From Ginsengibacter hankyongi (GTDB taxonomy: Bacteria > Bacteroidota > Bacteroidia > Chitinophagales > Chitinophagaceae): a stretch of DNA of 64,000 bases. The notes below the pieces were generated by a model, which was not told where the DNA came from, did no database searches, and was given only the letters and a program-made list of their open reading frames with translations. Numbering within the stretch: the first letter of the stretch is position 1; each line of letters begins with the position of its first letter. A program made the translations under genes and the position numbers. The stretch is from the NCBI RefSeq assembly GCF_008710285.1, contig NZ_VYQF01000001.1, positions 744,001 to 808,000 on the forward strand. The letters are read 5' to 3'. Positions 17,494 through 24,718 of the stretch are shown here, in pieces.

Positions 17494-18513
17494 TCAAATA
17501 ATGTTTACTTCGGTTTCCAACGTTAGGCCAAACTTATTTTTAACTGATCTTTTTATTGCTTCGCTCAATTCTAAAATCTCACTCCCTTTTGCATTACCAT
17601 AATTTATTAAAACCAACGCCTGCTTATCATAGCAGCCTGCATCGCCTTTGCGATAACCTTTCCATCCACATTGTTCAATAAGCCAGCCTGCAGGAATTTT
17701 AAACTTATGATCATTTATTGTATAGAATGGTACATCAATTTTAATTCGTTTCAATTCGTGTAATTCGTGTTCGTTAACCTCAAGGTTTTTAAAAAAACTG
17801 CCTGCATTACCAATTATTTTTGGATCAGGTAATTTTGACGTACGTATATTAATAACGGCATCAGATATGGCTTTGATGCTTAATTGCTCAACATGCATTC
17901 TTTTTAACTCTTCCTCAATAGCGCCGTAAGAAATATTATAATGAGGAATTTTATTTAACCGGAAAGTAACATCCAGTATAACAAATTGATTTTTATATTT
18001 CTTTTTAAAAACACTTTCCCGGTAACCAAATTCACAATCGTTTAAAGTAAAATTTATTATTTTATTTTCTTTGTAATGATAGGCTTCCAATGAATAAAAA
18101 ACATCTTTAATTTCTACACCATAGGCACCAATATTCTGCATCGGCGATGCACCTACATTACCGGGAATCAAAGAAAGATTTTCGACACCTGCAAAATTTT
18201 TATGAATACAATGCAATACGAATTGATGCCAGTTTACACCGGCTCCCACTTTTACATATACATATTTTTCTTCTTCATGAATTGTTTCAATTCCATCTAT
18301 TTCATTTTTTAAAACAAGGCCATCAAAATTTTTTGTAAAGAGTATATTACTTCCTCCACCTAAAAAAAGAACGGCCTCATCTTTATAATCGTTTGTTGTA
18401 TGAAAAGTGTTTTGCAAATCATTGACTGAATTAAATACAGCAAAACTCTTTGCGTAGGCATCAATGCCGAATGTGTTATAATCTTTGAGCGAATAGTTTT
18501 TAAAAATTTGCAT
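17494..18513 (-). CDS. murB: UDP-N-acetylenolpyruvoylglucosamine reductase MurB
   Basis: MurB reduces UDP-GlcNAc-enolpyruvate to UDP-MurNAc with FAD and NADPH in cytosolic peptidoglycan synthesis. The 339-residue protein shows type I features: N-terminal NYSLKDYNTFGIDAYAKSF, FLGGGSNILF, IPGNVGASPMQNIGAYGVEI, the YRESVFK segment and the catalytic-serine region GNAGSFFKN. Directly after it the reading frame passes through the dispersed repeat AATTCGTGTAATTCGTG (17753-17769), read on the coding strand as HELHEL. The following GWLIEQCGWKGYRKGDAG and LEVNII end are standard. Next gene upstream is priA, 20 nt away. Confidence 0.95.
   Translation of the reverse strand: MQIFKNYSLKDYNTFGIDAYAKSFAVFNSVNDLQNTFHTTNDYKDEAVLFLGGGSNILFTKNFDGLVLKNEIDGIETIHEEEKYVYVKVGAGVNWHQFVLHCIHKNFAGVENLSLIPGNVGASPMQNIGAYGVEIKDVFYSLEAYHYKENKIINFTLNDCEFGYRESVFKKKYKNQFVILDVTFRLNKIPHYNISYGAIEEELKRMHVEQLSIKAISDAVINIRTSKLPDPKIIGNAGSFFKNLEVNEHELHELKRIKIDVPFYTINDHKFKIPAGWLIEQCGWKGYRKGDAGCYDKQALVLINYGNAKGSEILELSEAIKRSVKNKFGLTLETEVNII
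17753..17769. repeat. Dispersed repeat inside murB
   Basis: AATTCGTGTAATTCGTG, two tandem AATTCGTG words, translated in frame within MurB. Same core as the intergenic repeats at 6874-6886 and 9595-9652. Confidence 0.6.
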
Positions 18514-18533
18514 CGATCAATATAAACAATTTA

Positions 18534-21023
18534 TTAAACAGGATCCACATCAGGAATTATTATAACACTTCTAAATCTTTTATCAGCTTTCAAAAGATTT
18601 ATATAATTATTGATTACTTTTTTTTGATCCTGAATGTGACCTGCATCTTTTGATAACTTAATTAAAATTTCCATCAGGTACATGCTACGTACTCTATTAA
18701 TTACAGGTGCAGCAGGCCCAACTAAACCTGGAAAATATTTTTTTAAAGAATTACCAAGTATATCAGCTGCATCATGTGTAGTATCCTTTAGTTTATGCTT
18801 TAAAGTTAATTTTATAAGCCTGCTGTATGGCGGATAAAAAAATTGCTTCCTCATCGCAATTTCATTTTCATAAAATTTTTCATAATTATGTTCCTGTAAA
18901 AACAACAGTACAGGATGATTAATTTTTGAAGCCTGTATCAAAACAAGGCCCTGCTCTTTTTTTCGTCCTGCTCTCCCACTCACCTGCTCCATTAATTGAA
19001 AGGCACGCTCATTCACTCTGAAGTCTGCAAAGCTCAACAAGCCATCCGCATCTAAAATACCAACAAGACTTACTTTTTCAAAATCAAGTCCCTTAACAAC
19101 CATTTGTGTTCCTGCGAGAATATCGATACGATGTTGCTCAAACAATTTAATTAAAGTATCATGTGCATTTTTTCCTTTAACTGCATCTACATCCATTCGT
19201 GCAATCCTGTTATTAGGAAAATCCTCAGTAAGCTCTTCTTCGATTTTTTCGGTACCGAAATTTTTTTCAATCCAATTAACACTGCCGCATGCGGGACATG
19301 CCGGAAGCTTAGGGTAAGTATTGCCGCAATAATGACAATGCAGTTTATTTGAAAATTTATGCAGCGTTAAAGTAACATCACAGTTTTCACATCGCGGAAT
19401 AAATCCACAGGTGCCGCAAATTAAAAATGGTGCATAGCCCCGCCGGTTTTGAAAAAGAATTACCTGCCGGTCATTCGCCAAGGCCTCTTCAATTGCGGCT
19501 TTTAGCTGAGGAGAGATCATCACTTTGCCTTTTTTAGCAGCAGCAACTGTTCTTGTATCTATAATTTTTATTTCAGGTAATTTAATGCCCCCATATCTTT
19601 CATCAAGATTCACTAATGCATATTTGTTTTTCAAAGCATTGTAATAACTTTCAACGGAAGGTGTTGCACTTCCCATTAAAACTTTAGCTTTAAAAAGTGA
19701 TGCATAAAAAATTGCCGTATCCCGTGCATTGTATCTTGGCGCTGGCTCCTGCTGCTTAAAAGAAGGATCATGCTCCTCATCAATAACTATTAGCCCAAGA
19801 CTTTTAAATGGAAGGAATAGTGCACTTCTTGCTCCTAAAATAATTTTTAATTCCCCGGTTTTTATTTTGTTCCAAAGTTCTACCCTTTCATTATTATTAA
19901 ACTTTGAATGATATATTCCAATGTTACCTCCGAAATTTATTTGCAGTCTTCGGATAATCTGTGCAGTTAGAGTTATCTCAGGCAGCAGGTACAATACCTG
20001 TTTCCCCTCGTTAATAAACTTTTCAATTTGTTTGATGTACAACTGCGTTTTGCCACTGCTGGTAATTCCATGTACCAGGCAAACATCTTTGGTGTTAAAG
20101 GCAATATCAATTTCACTCAATGCCTTCTTTTGTGATTCATTCAATTCAAAACTTATATCACTTTTTTTAGGCAAACTTTTCAACCGGTCAACACTTCTCT
20201 TTTCAACCAACAAAATATTTTTATCAGCCAGGCCTTTCAATTGGGCAACCGAAGCGCCCGATTTTTTTAAAAGCTCAGATTGAGAAACTTCGCCTTGGGT
20301 TTTTATTAAATGCAGGAAACTTAATAACAGTTCCATCTGTTTAGGAGCTTTAGAATTGTTTAATAATTCACTAAGCTTTTCATCATTATCATAATCGGGA
20401 TTTAATACAATATAATTCTCTTTCTTTTCTTTATACTTTTCGTTAAATGCTTCCCATACAAAGCATACCCTTTTATCAATAAGCCGTTTTATTATTGGAT
20501 ACACATGAATCGTATCCGTTACTAATTGTACTTCGGCTAACTTTAATTCTTTTTTTATCAACAATGCTTCTGCTACCAGATATTCTTCATTATCAAGCTG
20601 AGAAAAATCATCGCCATATTCCTCATTATAAATTAAAATAGTTTCGCTGCTTAATTTTAAATGTGTTGGCAGCGCTGCAGCCATAACTTCACCCTCACTA
20701 CACATATAATAATCGCTTATCCATTTCCAAAGCAAAAGCTGCTGCGGATAAACTATAGGCTCATCATCAATTATATTAAGAATGTCTTTGGTTTCGTAAG
20801 CAGGTTTTAAATTACCTACTGATTTTATGATGCCTGCGTACTTTTTATTTTTTCCAAAAACTACCTCAGCACGGCAACCTGTTTTAATTTTTTTTTGAAG
20901 AAATGATGGAACAGAATAGGTATATGTTTTAGGAATAGCGAGAGGAAGAATAACTTCAATCCATAGATTGGCAACTTCGCTTTTTTCAAATAAATTTTGT
21001 TCCTGAAAATTTTCATTTATCAT
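18534..21023 (-). CDS. priA: Primosomal replication restart helicase PriA
   Basis: PriA is the 3'-5' DNA helicase that reloads the replisome at stalled forks. The 829-residue protein has the N-terminal DNA-binding domain (VILPLAIPKTYTYSVP), helicase Walker A GITSSGKT, DEEH box IDEEHD, PRYNARDTA, GSATPS, and the eight-cysteine zinc domain (CGTCGFIPRCENC, then CHYC and CPACG). The helicase C domain with QMVVKGLDFEKVSLVGI and the C-terminal domain follow. All are complete. A -7-like element (21029-21036) ends 5 nt before the ATG. It probably shares a transcript with murB. Confidence 0.96.
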   Translation of the reverse strand: MINENFQEQNLFEKSEVANLWIEVILPLAIPKTYTYSVPSFLQKKIKTGCRAEVVFGKNKKYAGIIKSVGNLKPAYETKDILNIIDDEPIVYPQQLLLWKWISDYYMCSEGEVMAAALPTHLKLSSETILIYNEEYGDDFSQLDNEEYLVAEALLIKKELKLAEVQLVTDTIHVYPIIKRLIDKRVCFVWEAFNEKYKEKKENYIVLNPDYDNDEKLSELLNNSKAPKQMELLLSFLHLIKTQGEVSQSELLKKSGASVAQLKGLADKNILLVEKRSVDRLKSLPKKSDISFELNESQKKALSEIDIAFNTKDVCLVHGITSSGKTQLYIKQIEKFINEGKQVLYLLPEITLTAQIIRRLQINFGGNIGIYHSKFNNNERVELWNKIKTGELKIILGARSALFLPFKSLGLIVIDEEHDPSFKQQEPAPRYNARDTAIFYASLFKAKVLMGSATPSVESYYNALKNKYALVNLDERYGGIKLPEIKIIDTRTVAAAKKGKVMISPQLKAAIEEALANDRQVILFQNRRGYAPFLICGTCGFIPRCENCDVTLTLHKFSNKLHCHYCGNTYPKLPACPACGSVNWIEKNFGTEKIEEELTEDFPNNRIARMDVDAVKGKNAHDTLIKLFEQHRIDILAGTQMVVKGLDFEKVSLVGILDADGLLSFADFRVNERAFQLMEQVSGRAGRKKEQGLVLIQASKINHPVLLFLQEHNYEKFYENEIAMRKQFFYPPYSRLIKLTLKHKLKDTTHDAADILGNSLKKYFPGLVGPAAPVINRVRSMYLMEILIKLSKDAGHIQDQKKVINNYINLLKADKRFRSVIIIPDVDPV

Positions 21024-21028
21024 TTACA

Positions 21029-21036
21029 CAAATATA
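21029..21036 (-). promoter_or_regulatory. -7-like element immediately before priA
   Basis: Minus strand TATATTTG. The distance of 5 nt to the ATG would imply a leaderless mRNA. Confidence 0.4.
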
Positions 21037-21059
21037 AATTCAAACCATTAAAGCAGTTT

Positions 21060-21821
21060 CTATTTAATCCAACTTGCGTTGTAACGTTTTAATCCATCTT
21101 CCATTTGCCTGAAAATTTTTTCTTTTAGCATTGGAACATCGTTAATCGTTAGTCCGCTGGTAGAAGTTTCGGAAAGGTATACTGAACGGCATTTTCCGGG
21201 GTTCAGGGAAAAAATACTTTTATAATTAAGCCGGTCGTACGTATCTAAAAATAAGATAGGCTTTATTGGCATTTGTGTTTGTATGGCAATTTTAAAAGCT
21301 CCATCATAAAAATTTTTCAAAGGTTTATGTGTCATATTAAATGTTCCTTCCGGGCAAATAAACACTGATATTTTTTTATGCAAAAAATAAATAAGACTTT
21401 TTATACTCTGTGATCTTTTACCGGGGTTTTCCCTGTCAACCAACACAGCACCCTTTTTATAAATCGTGCCGAAGATGGGAACTTTAGTCATTTCCGCTTT
21501 TCCTAAAATACGTACATGCTGGCGCCTGATAGCTTTCATCATCATAGGTATATCGAGATATGAAATATGATTGCTTACAAAAATGTATTGTTTATTGGTA
21601 TCATGCTTTTCTTCGTAAATATTTTTATAAGTAATGCCTGTTGCGAAAAAAAATGCATCTGCCCAAAACCGGGATATCTTATATAACACATTTCCACCTT
21701 TTATTTCATTTAACAGAAAGCTATATATAAAAAGGGGCAGTAACAGGAACATCAATACCAGGAAAATTAAAAATCCATAAATACTAAAAATTAAGCGGAA
21801 TATTCTACTTAAACTACTCAC
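21060..21821 (-). CDS. 1-acyl-sn-glycerol-3-phosphate acyltransferase (PlsC family)
   Basis: A 253-residue inner-membrane enzyme that places the second acyl chain in phosphatidic acid. An N-terminal hydrophobic stretch (about 8-35) anchors it. The acyltransferase motif H-X4-D is NHISYLD, motif III is ICPEGTFN (EGT), and GAVLVDRENPGKRS supplies motif II. The C-terminus has basic residues for membrane contact. A general phospholipid enzyme or one of several paralogues acting on lyso- or ornithine lipids. It lies 36 nt upstream of priA on the same strand. Confidence 0.88.
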   Translation of the reverse strand: MSSLSRIFRLIFSIYGFLIFLVLMFLLLPLFIYSFLLNEIKGGNVLYKISRFWADAFFFATGITYKNIYEEKHDTNKQYIFVSNHISYLDIPMMMKAIRRQHVRILGKAEMTKVPIFGTIYKKGAVLVDRENPGKRSQSIKSLIYFLHKKISVFICPEGTFNMTHKPLKNFYDGAFKIAIQTQMPIKPILFLDTYDRLNYKSIFSLNPGKCRSVYLSETSTSGLTINDVPMLKEKIFRQMEDGLKRYNASWIK

Positions 21822-21968
21822 TTTAAAAGGTTTAAATCACAAAAAAATAACAAGTTACACATCGTATAAAACCAGCAATTTCGCACATATAAGAACGGAA
21901 TTTAACCTAAAATCCGAAAAATAGGCGTTAGTTGGGATTTTAATAGAAAATTTTATTCATAAATCCCT

Positions 21969-21976
21969 TACATTTG
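21969..21976 (+). promoter_or_regulatory. -7 element for rplU-rpmA
   Basis: TACATTTG, 21 nt before the rplU ATG at 21998. The spacing is identical to that at rpmB and ftsY. It overlaps the TTG at 21974 that would otherwise look like an upstream start. Confidence 0.55.
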
Positions 21977-21997
21977 CACTCCAAAAATTTGGAATTT

Positions 21998-22303
21998 ATG
22001 TTTGCAGTTATAAAAATCGCCGGTCAGCAGTTTAAAGTTCAGCCCGGTCAAAGCTTATACGTACCTCATTTGACAGGTAAATCAGGAGACAAGGTTGAAT
22101 TTTCTGATATTCTTTTGCACGACAGCGAAGGAAAAATTTCTGTTGGCAAAGATGCAAAGGTTACTGTAAAAGCAGAAATAGTAAATGACCTTATTAAAGG
22201 TGAAAAAGTTATCGCCTTTAAAATGAAAAGAAGAAAAGGCTTTAGAAAAAAGCATGGTCATCGTACCCAATACACGCAAATAAAAGTTACAGACATAGCA
22301 TAA
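21998..22303 (+). CDS. rplU: 50S ribosomal protein L21
   Basis: A 101-residue bL21: MFAVIKIAGQQFKVQPGQSL at the start and the KMKRRKGFRKKHGHRTQYTQ signature near the end. The start at 21998 is chosen because this is the conserved N-terminus. An upstream in-frame TTG at 21974 lies inside the promoter element. It is followed by rpmA after 80 nt, the universal rplU-rpmA order. Confidence 0.96.
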   Translation: MFAVIKIAGQQFKVQPGQSLYVPHLTGKSGDKVEFSDILLHDSEGKISVGKDAKVTVKAEIVNDLIKGEKVIAFKMKRRKGFRKKHGHRTQYTQIKVTDIA

Positions 22304-22383
22304 TAAAAAATTGTGCAAATAAATAAATGATATTAATTTTTGATGGTATCATTTTAATAAATAATAATTTTTAATTTAAAATT

Positions 22384-22650
22384 ATGGCTCATAAAAAAGG
22401 TGAAGGCTCGGTTAAAAACGGCCGCGATTCACAAAGCAAAAGATTAGGTGTAAAAATTTTCGGCGGACAAGCAGCTACAGCAGGAAATATTATTTTACGT
22501 CAACGCGGAACAGTTTATCATCCTGGTAAAAATGTTGGACTTGGAAAAGATTTTACCATCTTCGCAACTACTGATGGAGTTGTTGAATTTAGAAAAACAA
22601 AAGGCGATAAGACATTCGTTTCTGTAAATGCAGTTGAAGCTTCTGCATAA
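22384..22650 (+). CDS. rpmA: 50S ribosomal protein L27
   Basis: An 88-residue bL27 beginning [20 protein letters not shown] with [20 protein letters not shown]. The N-terminal tail reaches the peptidyl-transferase centre. The protein begins at MAHKK without the Firmicutes-type N-terminal extension that needs protease cleavage. Downstream 80 nt lies the Lys/Ala/Pro repeat gene. Confidence 0.97.
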   Translation: MAHKKGEGSVKNGRDSQSKRLGVKIFGGQAATAGNIILRQRGTVYHPGKNVGLGKDFTIFATTDGVVEFRKTKGDKTFVSVNAVEASA

Positions 22651-22730
22651 AATTTCATAAATAATTTTTGGCAGTTAAAAAAATGTTTTTATTTTTAATT
22701 ATTATTTACTAACAATTAAATTCTAAAAAC

Positions 22731-22859
22731 ATGGCAATGGCAAAAAAAGCCGCTAAGAAAGCTGCTCCTAAAAAGGCTGCTAAGAAAGCTGCTCCTAAGA
22801 AAGCTGCTAAGAAAGCTGCTCCTAAAAAAGCTGCTAAGAAAGCTGCAAAAAAGAAGTAG
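22731..22859 (+). CDS. Very small Lys/Ala/Pro-rich repeat protein (histone H1-tail-like)
   Basis: A 42-residue open frame, MAMAKKAAKKAAPKKAAKKA then the same units again to KKAAKKAAKKK, made almost only of Lys, Ala and three prolines. A 9-residue, 27-bp unit AAPKKAAKK repeats about three times. The composition matches the histone H1-like or eukaryotic H1-tail-like proteins of several bacteria that bind DNA or RNA through charge. It lies 80 nt after rpmA and 27 nt before a strong terminator, so it may be the last gene of the rplU-rpmA transcript. Expression is inferred from the frame, its position and the terminator. Confidence 0.7.
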   Translation: MAMAKKAAKKAAPKKAAKKAAPKKAAKKAAPKKAAKKAAKKK

Positions 22860-22886
22860 TAACTTATTTCAAAGCAGAATACTACT

Positions 22887-22913
22887 AAAGTCCCGGATTT
22901 TTTCCGGGACTTT
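22887..22913 (+). terminator. Rho-independent terminator after the Lys/Ala repeat gene
   Basis: AAAGTCCCGGA (22887-22897) and TCCGGGACTTT (22903-22913), perfect 11-bp stem, 5-nt loop, followed by a T run. Confidence 0.9.
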
Positions 22914-23013
22914 TTTTATTTTTTAATTCTTACTGAAACCCATACTGGCGAAGGCTTTCAGGCCTTTCTAAATTTTTGTTCAAAAAAAACATCAGTAATT
23001 AATTCACGATTTC

Positions 23014-23021
23014 TACATTTG
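23014..23021 (+). promoter_or_regulatory. -7-like element immediately before the PolX-PHP gene
   Basis: TACATTTG ends 4 nt before the ATG at 23026, which predicts transcription beginning at or next to the start codon. Confidence 0.45.
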
Positions 23022-23025
23022 AATT

Positions 23026-24711
23026 ATGGATAATTATGAAATATCAAAGCAGTTTTCATTGCTTTCGAAGCTGATGGAAATACATGGAGAAAATAGTTTT
23101 AAATCAAAAACTTATTCCATCGCTGCATACAAAATTGATCAACTAACGGTTGAGCTACAAATGCTTTCCGATGATAAAATTTTTTCAATTAATGGCATAG
23201 GTGAAGCCATAGGAAAAAAAATTTTGGAGTTAAATAAGACAGGAAAGATGAAAAGTCTTGATGAATTACTATTAAAAACTCCTGAAGGAATTTTAGAAAT
23301 GATGAAGATAAAAGGTATCGGTCCAAAAAAAATAGCCATCATATGGAAAGAAATGAATGTAGAAAATATCGGGGAACTTTTATATGCCTGTCATGAGAAC
23401 AGGTTGTCACTTTTAAAAGGCTTTGGAAAGAAAACACAGGATAATGTTATTGAATCAATAGAATTTTTTTTAAAGCAAAAAGGTAATTATTTATATGCTC
23501 AAGTGGAACAACTTGCCATTGATATGGAACAGATGCTTTGCAAAATTTTTGCATCTGATAAAATAAAAATTACAGGGTCATTTGCAAGACAAAATGAAAC
23601 TGTTGATGAACTTGAATTTGTAATCCCTTTCTCCAATAAAATTATTTCAGAAAGAATTGCGGGCCTGCCAGAGTTTTATTTTTTAGAAAGCAATGATGAA
23701 TTTTTTATTTACAAATACAATGACGGAATAAAAATAAAACTGTACTCAGCTAACGAAAAAAATTTTATACAAAAGGTTTTTGAAACAACAAATACCATTG
23801 AGTTTAATGAGGCCTTTAATAAATTATTTAACCCGGCGGAAATTGAGAAAGCTAATAATGATGAAGAAATATTTAAAACTGCAGGATTACAATATATTCT
23901 TCCTTCCTTAAGAGAATCCGGAAGCATAATAGAATTTGCCCGGGGAAAAAAGATACCTGCGTTAATTCAGCCTGGGGATATAAAAGGAATTATTCATTGC
24001 CATAGTAACTGGAGTGATGGCTCCAACACACTGGAGGAACTTGCCGAAGCTTGTATATTGAAAGGCTATGAATATCTTGTAATCAGCGACCATAGTAAAT
24101 CGGCTTTCTATGCGCAGGGACTTAATGAAGAAAAAATAGCGGCTCAACACACTTTAGTTGATGAACTCAATTTAAAACTGGCGCCATTTAAAATTTTTAA
24201 AAGTATTGAAAGCGACATTTTAAATGATGGCAGTCTTGATTACAGTAATAATATTCTTTCCACGTTCGACCTGGTTATAGCTTCTGTGCATTCTAATTTA
24301 AAAATGAATGAAGAAAAAGCAATGATGAGATTAATAAACGCTATTGAAAATCCTTATACTACAATTCTTGGTCACATGACCGGGAGATTATTATTGAGCC
24401 GGAAAGGATATCCCGTTGATCATAAAAAAATAATTGACGCGTGCGCTGCGAACCATGTTGTGATTGAAATAAATGCGCATCCACGCAGGCTCGATATGAG
24501 CTGGAAATGGCTTGAATATGCGTTGAATAAAAATGTACAGGTTTCCATAGATCCGGATGCTCATGCTATTGAAGAATTTTCAAATACACGCTATGGCGTG
24601 TTAGTTGCGCAAAAAGGAATGGTTACTGCTCAAAAAAATCTTAGCAGTTTTAATTTAAAAGAATTTGAAAGCTTTCTAAAAGAAAATAAGGAGAAGAAAG
24701 CTTTGACATGA
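23026..24711 (+). CDS. PolX-like protein: HhH, degenerate nucleotidyltransferase and PHP domain
   Basis: A 561-residue protein with the architecture of bacterial PolX. Helix-hairpin-helix repeats are at about 52-66 (INGIGEAIGKK), 95-104 (IKGIGPKK) and 129-139. The PolX palm core is GSFARQNETVDELEF from residue 184. A C-terminal PHP phosphoesterase starts near 325 (HCHSNWSDG) and continues with ISDHS, ESDIL, HMTG, EINAHPRRLD and SIDPDAH, so its metal site looks intact. In the palm, the usual D-x-D is E195-L-E197, and the third Asp position (VDLR) reads IKLY with K238, so polymerase activity is doubtful. Likely a base-excision-repair nuclease or phosphoesterase. Confidence 0.88.
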   Translation: MDNYEISKQFSLLSKLMEIHGENSFKSKTYSIAAYKIDQLTVELQMLSDDKIFSINGIGEAIGKKILELNKTGKMKSLDELLLKTPEGILEMMKIKGIGPKKIAIIWKEMNVENIGELLYACHENRLSLLKGFGKKTQDNVIESIEFFLKQKGNYLYAQVEQLAIDMEQMLCKIFASDKIKITGSFARQNETVDELEFVIPFSNKIISERIAGLPEFYFLESNDEFFIYKYNDGIKIKLYSANEKNFIQKVFETTNTIEFNEAFNKLFNPAEIEKANNDEEIFKTAGLQYILPSLRESGSIIEFARGKKIPALIQPGDIKGIIHCHSNWSDGSNTLEELAEACILKGYEYLVISDHSKSAFYAQGLNEEKIAAQHTLVDELNLKLAPFKIFKSIESDILNDGSLDYSNNILSTFDLVIASVHSNLKMNEEKAMMRLINAIENPYTTILGHMTGRLLLSRKGYPVDHKKIIDACAANHVVIEINAHPRRLDMSWKWLEYALNKNVQVSIDPDAHAIEEFSNTRYGVLVAQKGMVTAQKNLSSFNLKEFESFLKENKEKKALT

Positions 24712-24718
24712 AATTAAA

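Noticed and set aside
19921-20283. 120-residue plus-strand frame
   Set aside because: Antisense shadow of the PriA helicase domain.
21974-21997. TTG start for rplU
   Set aside because: Inside the -7 element TACATTTG; conserved L21 N-terminus begins at 21998.
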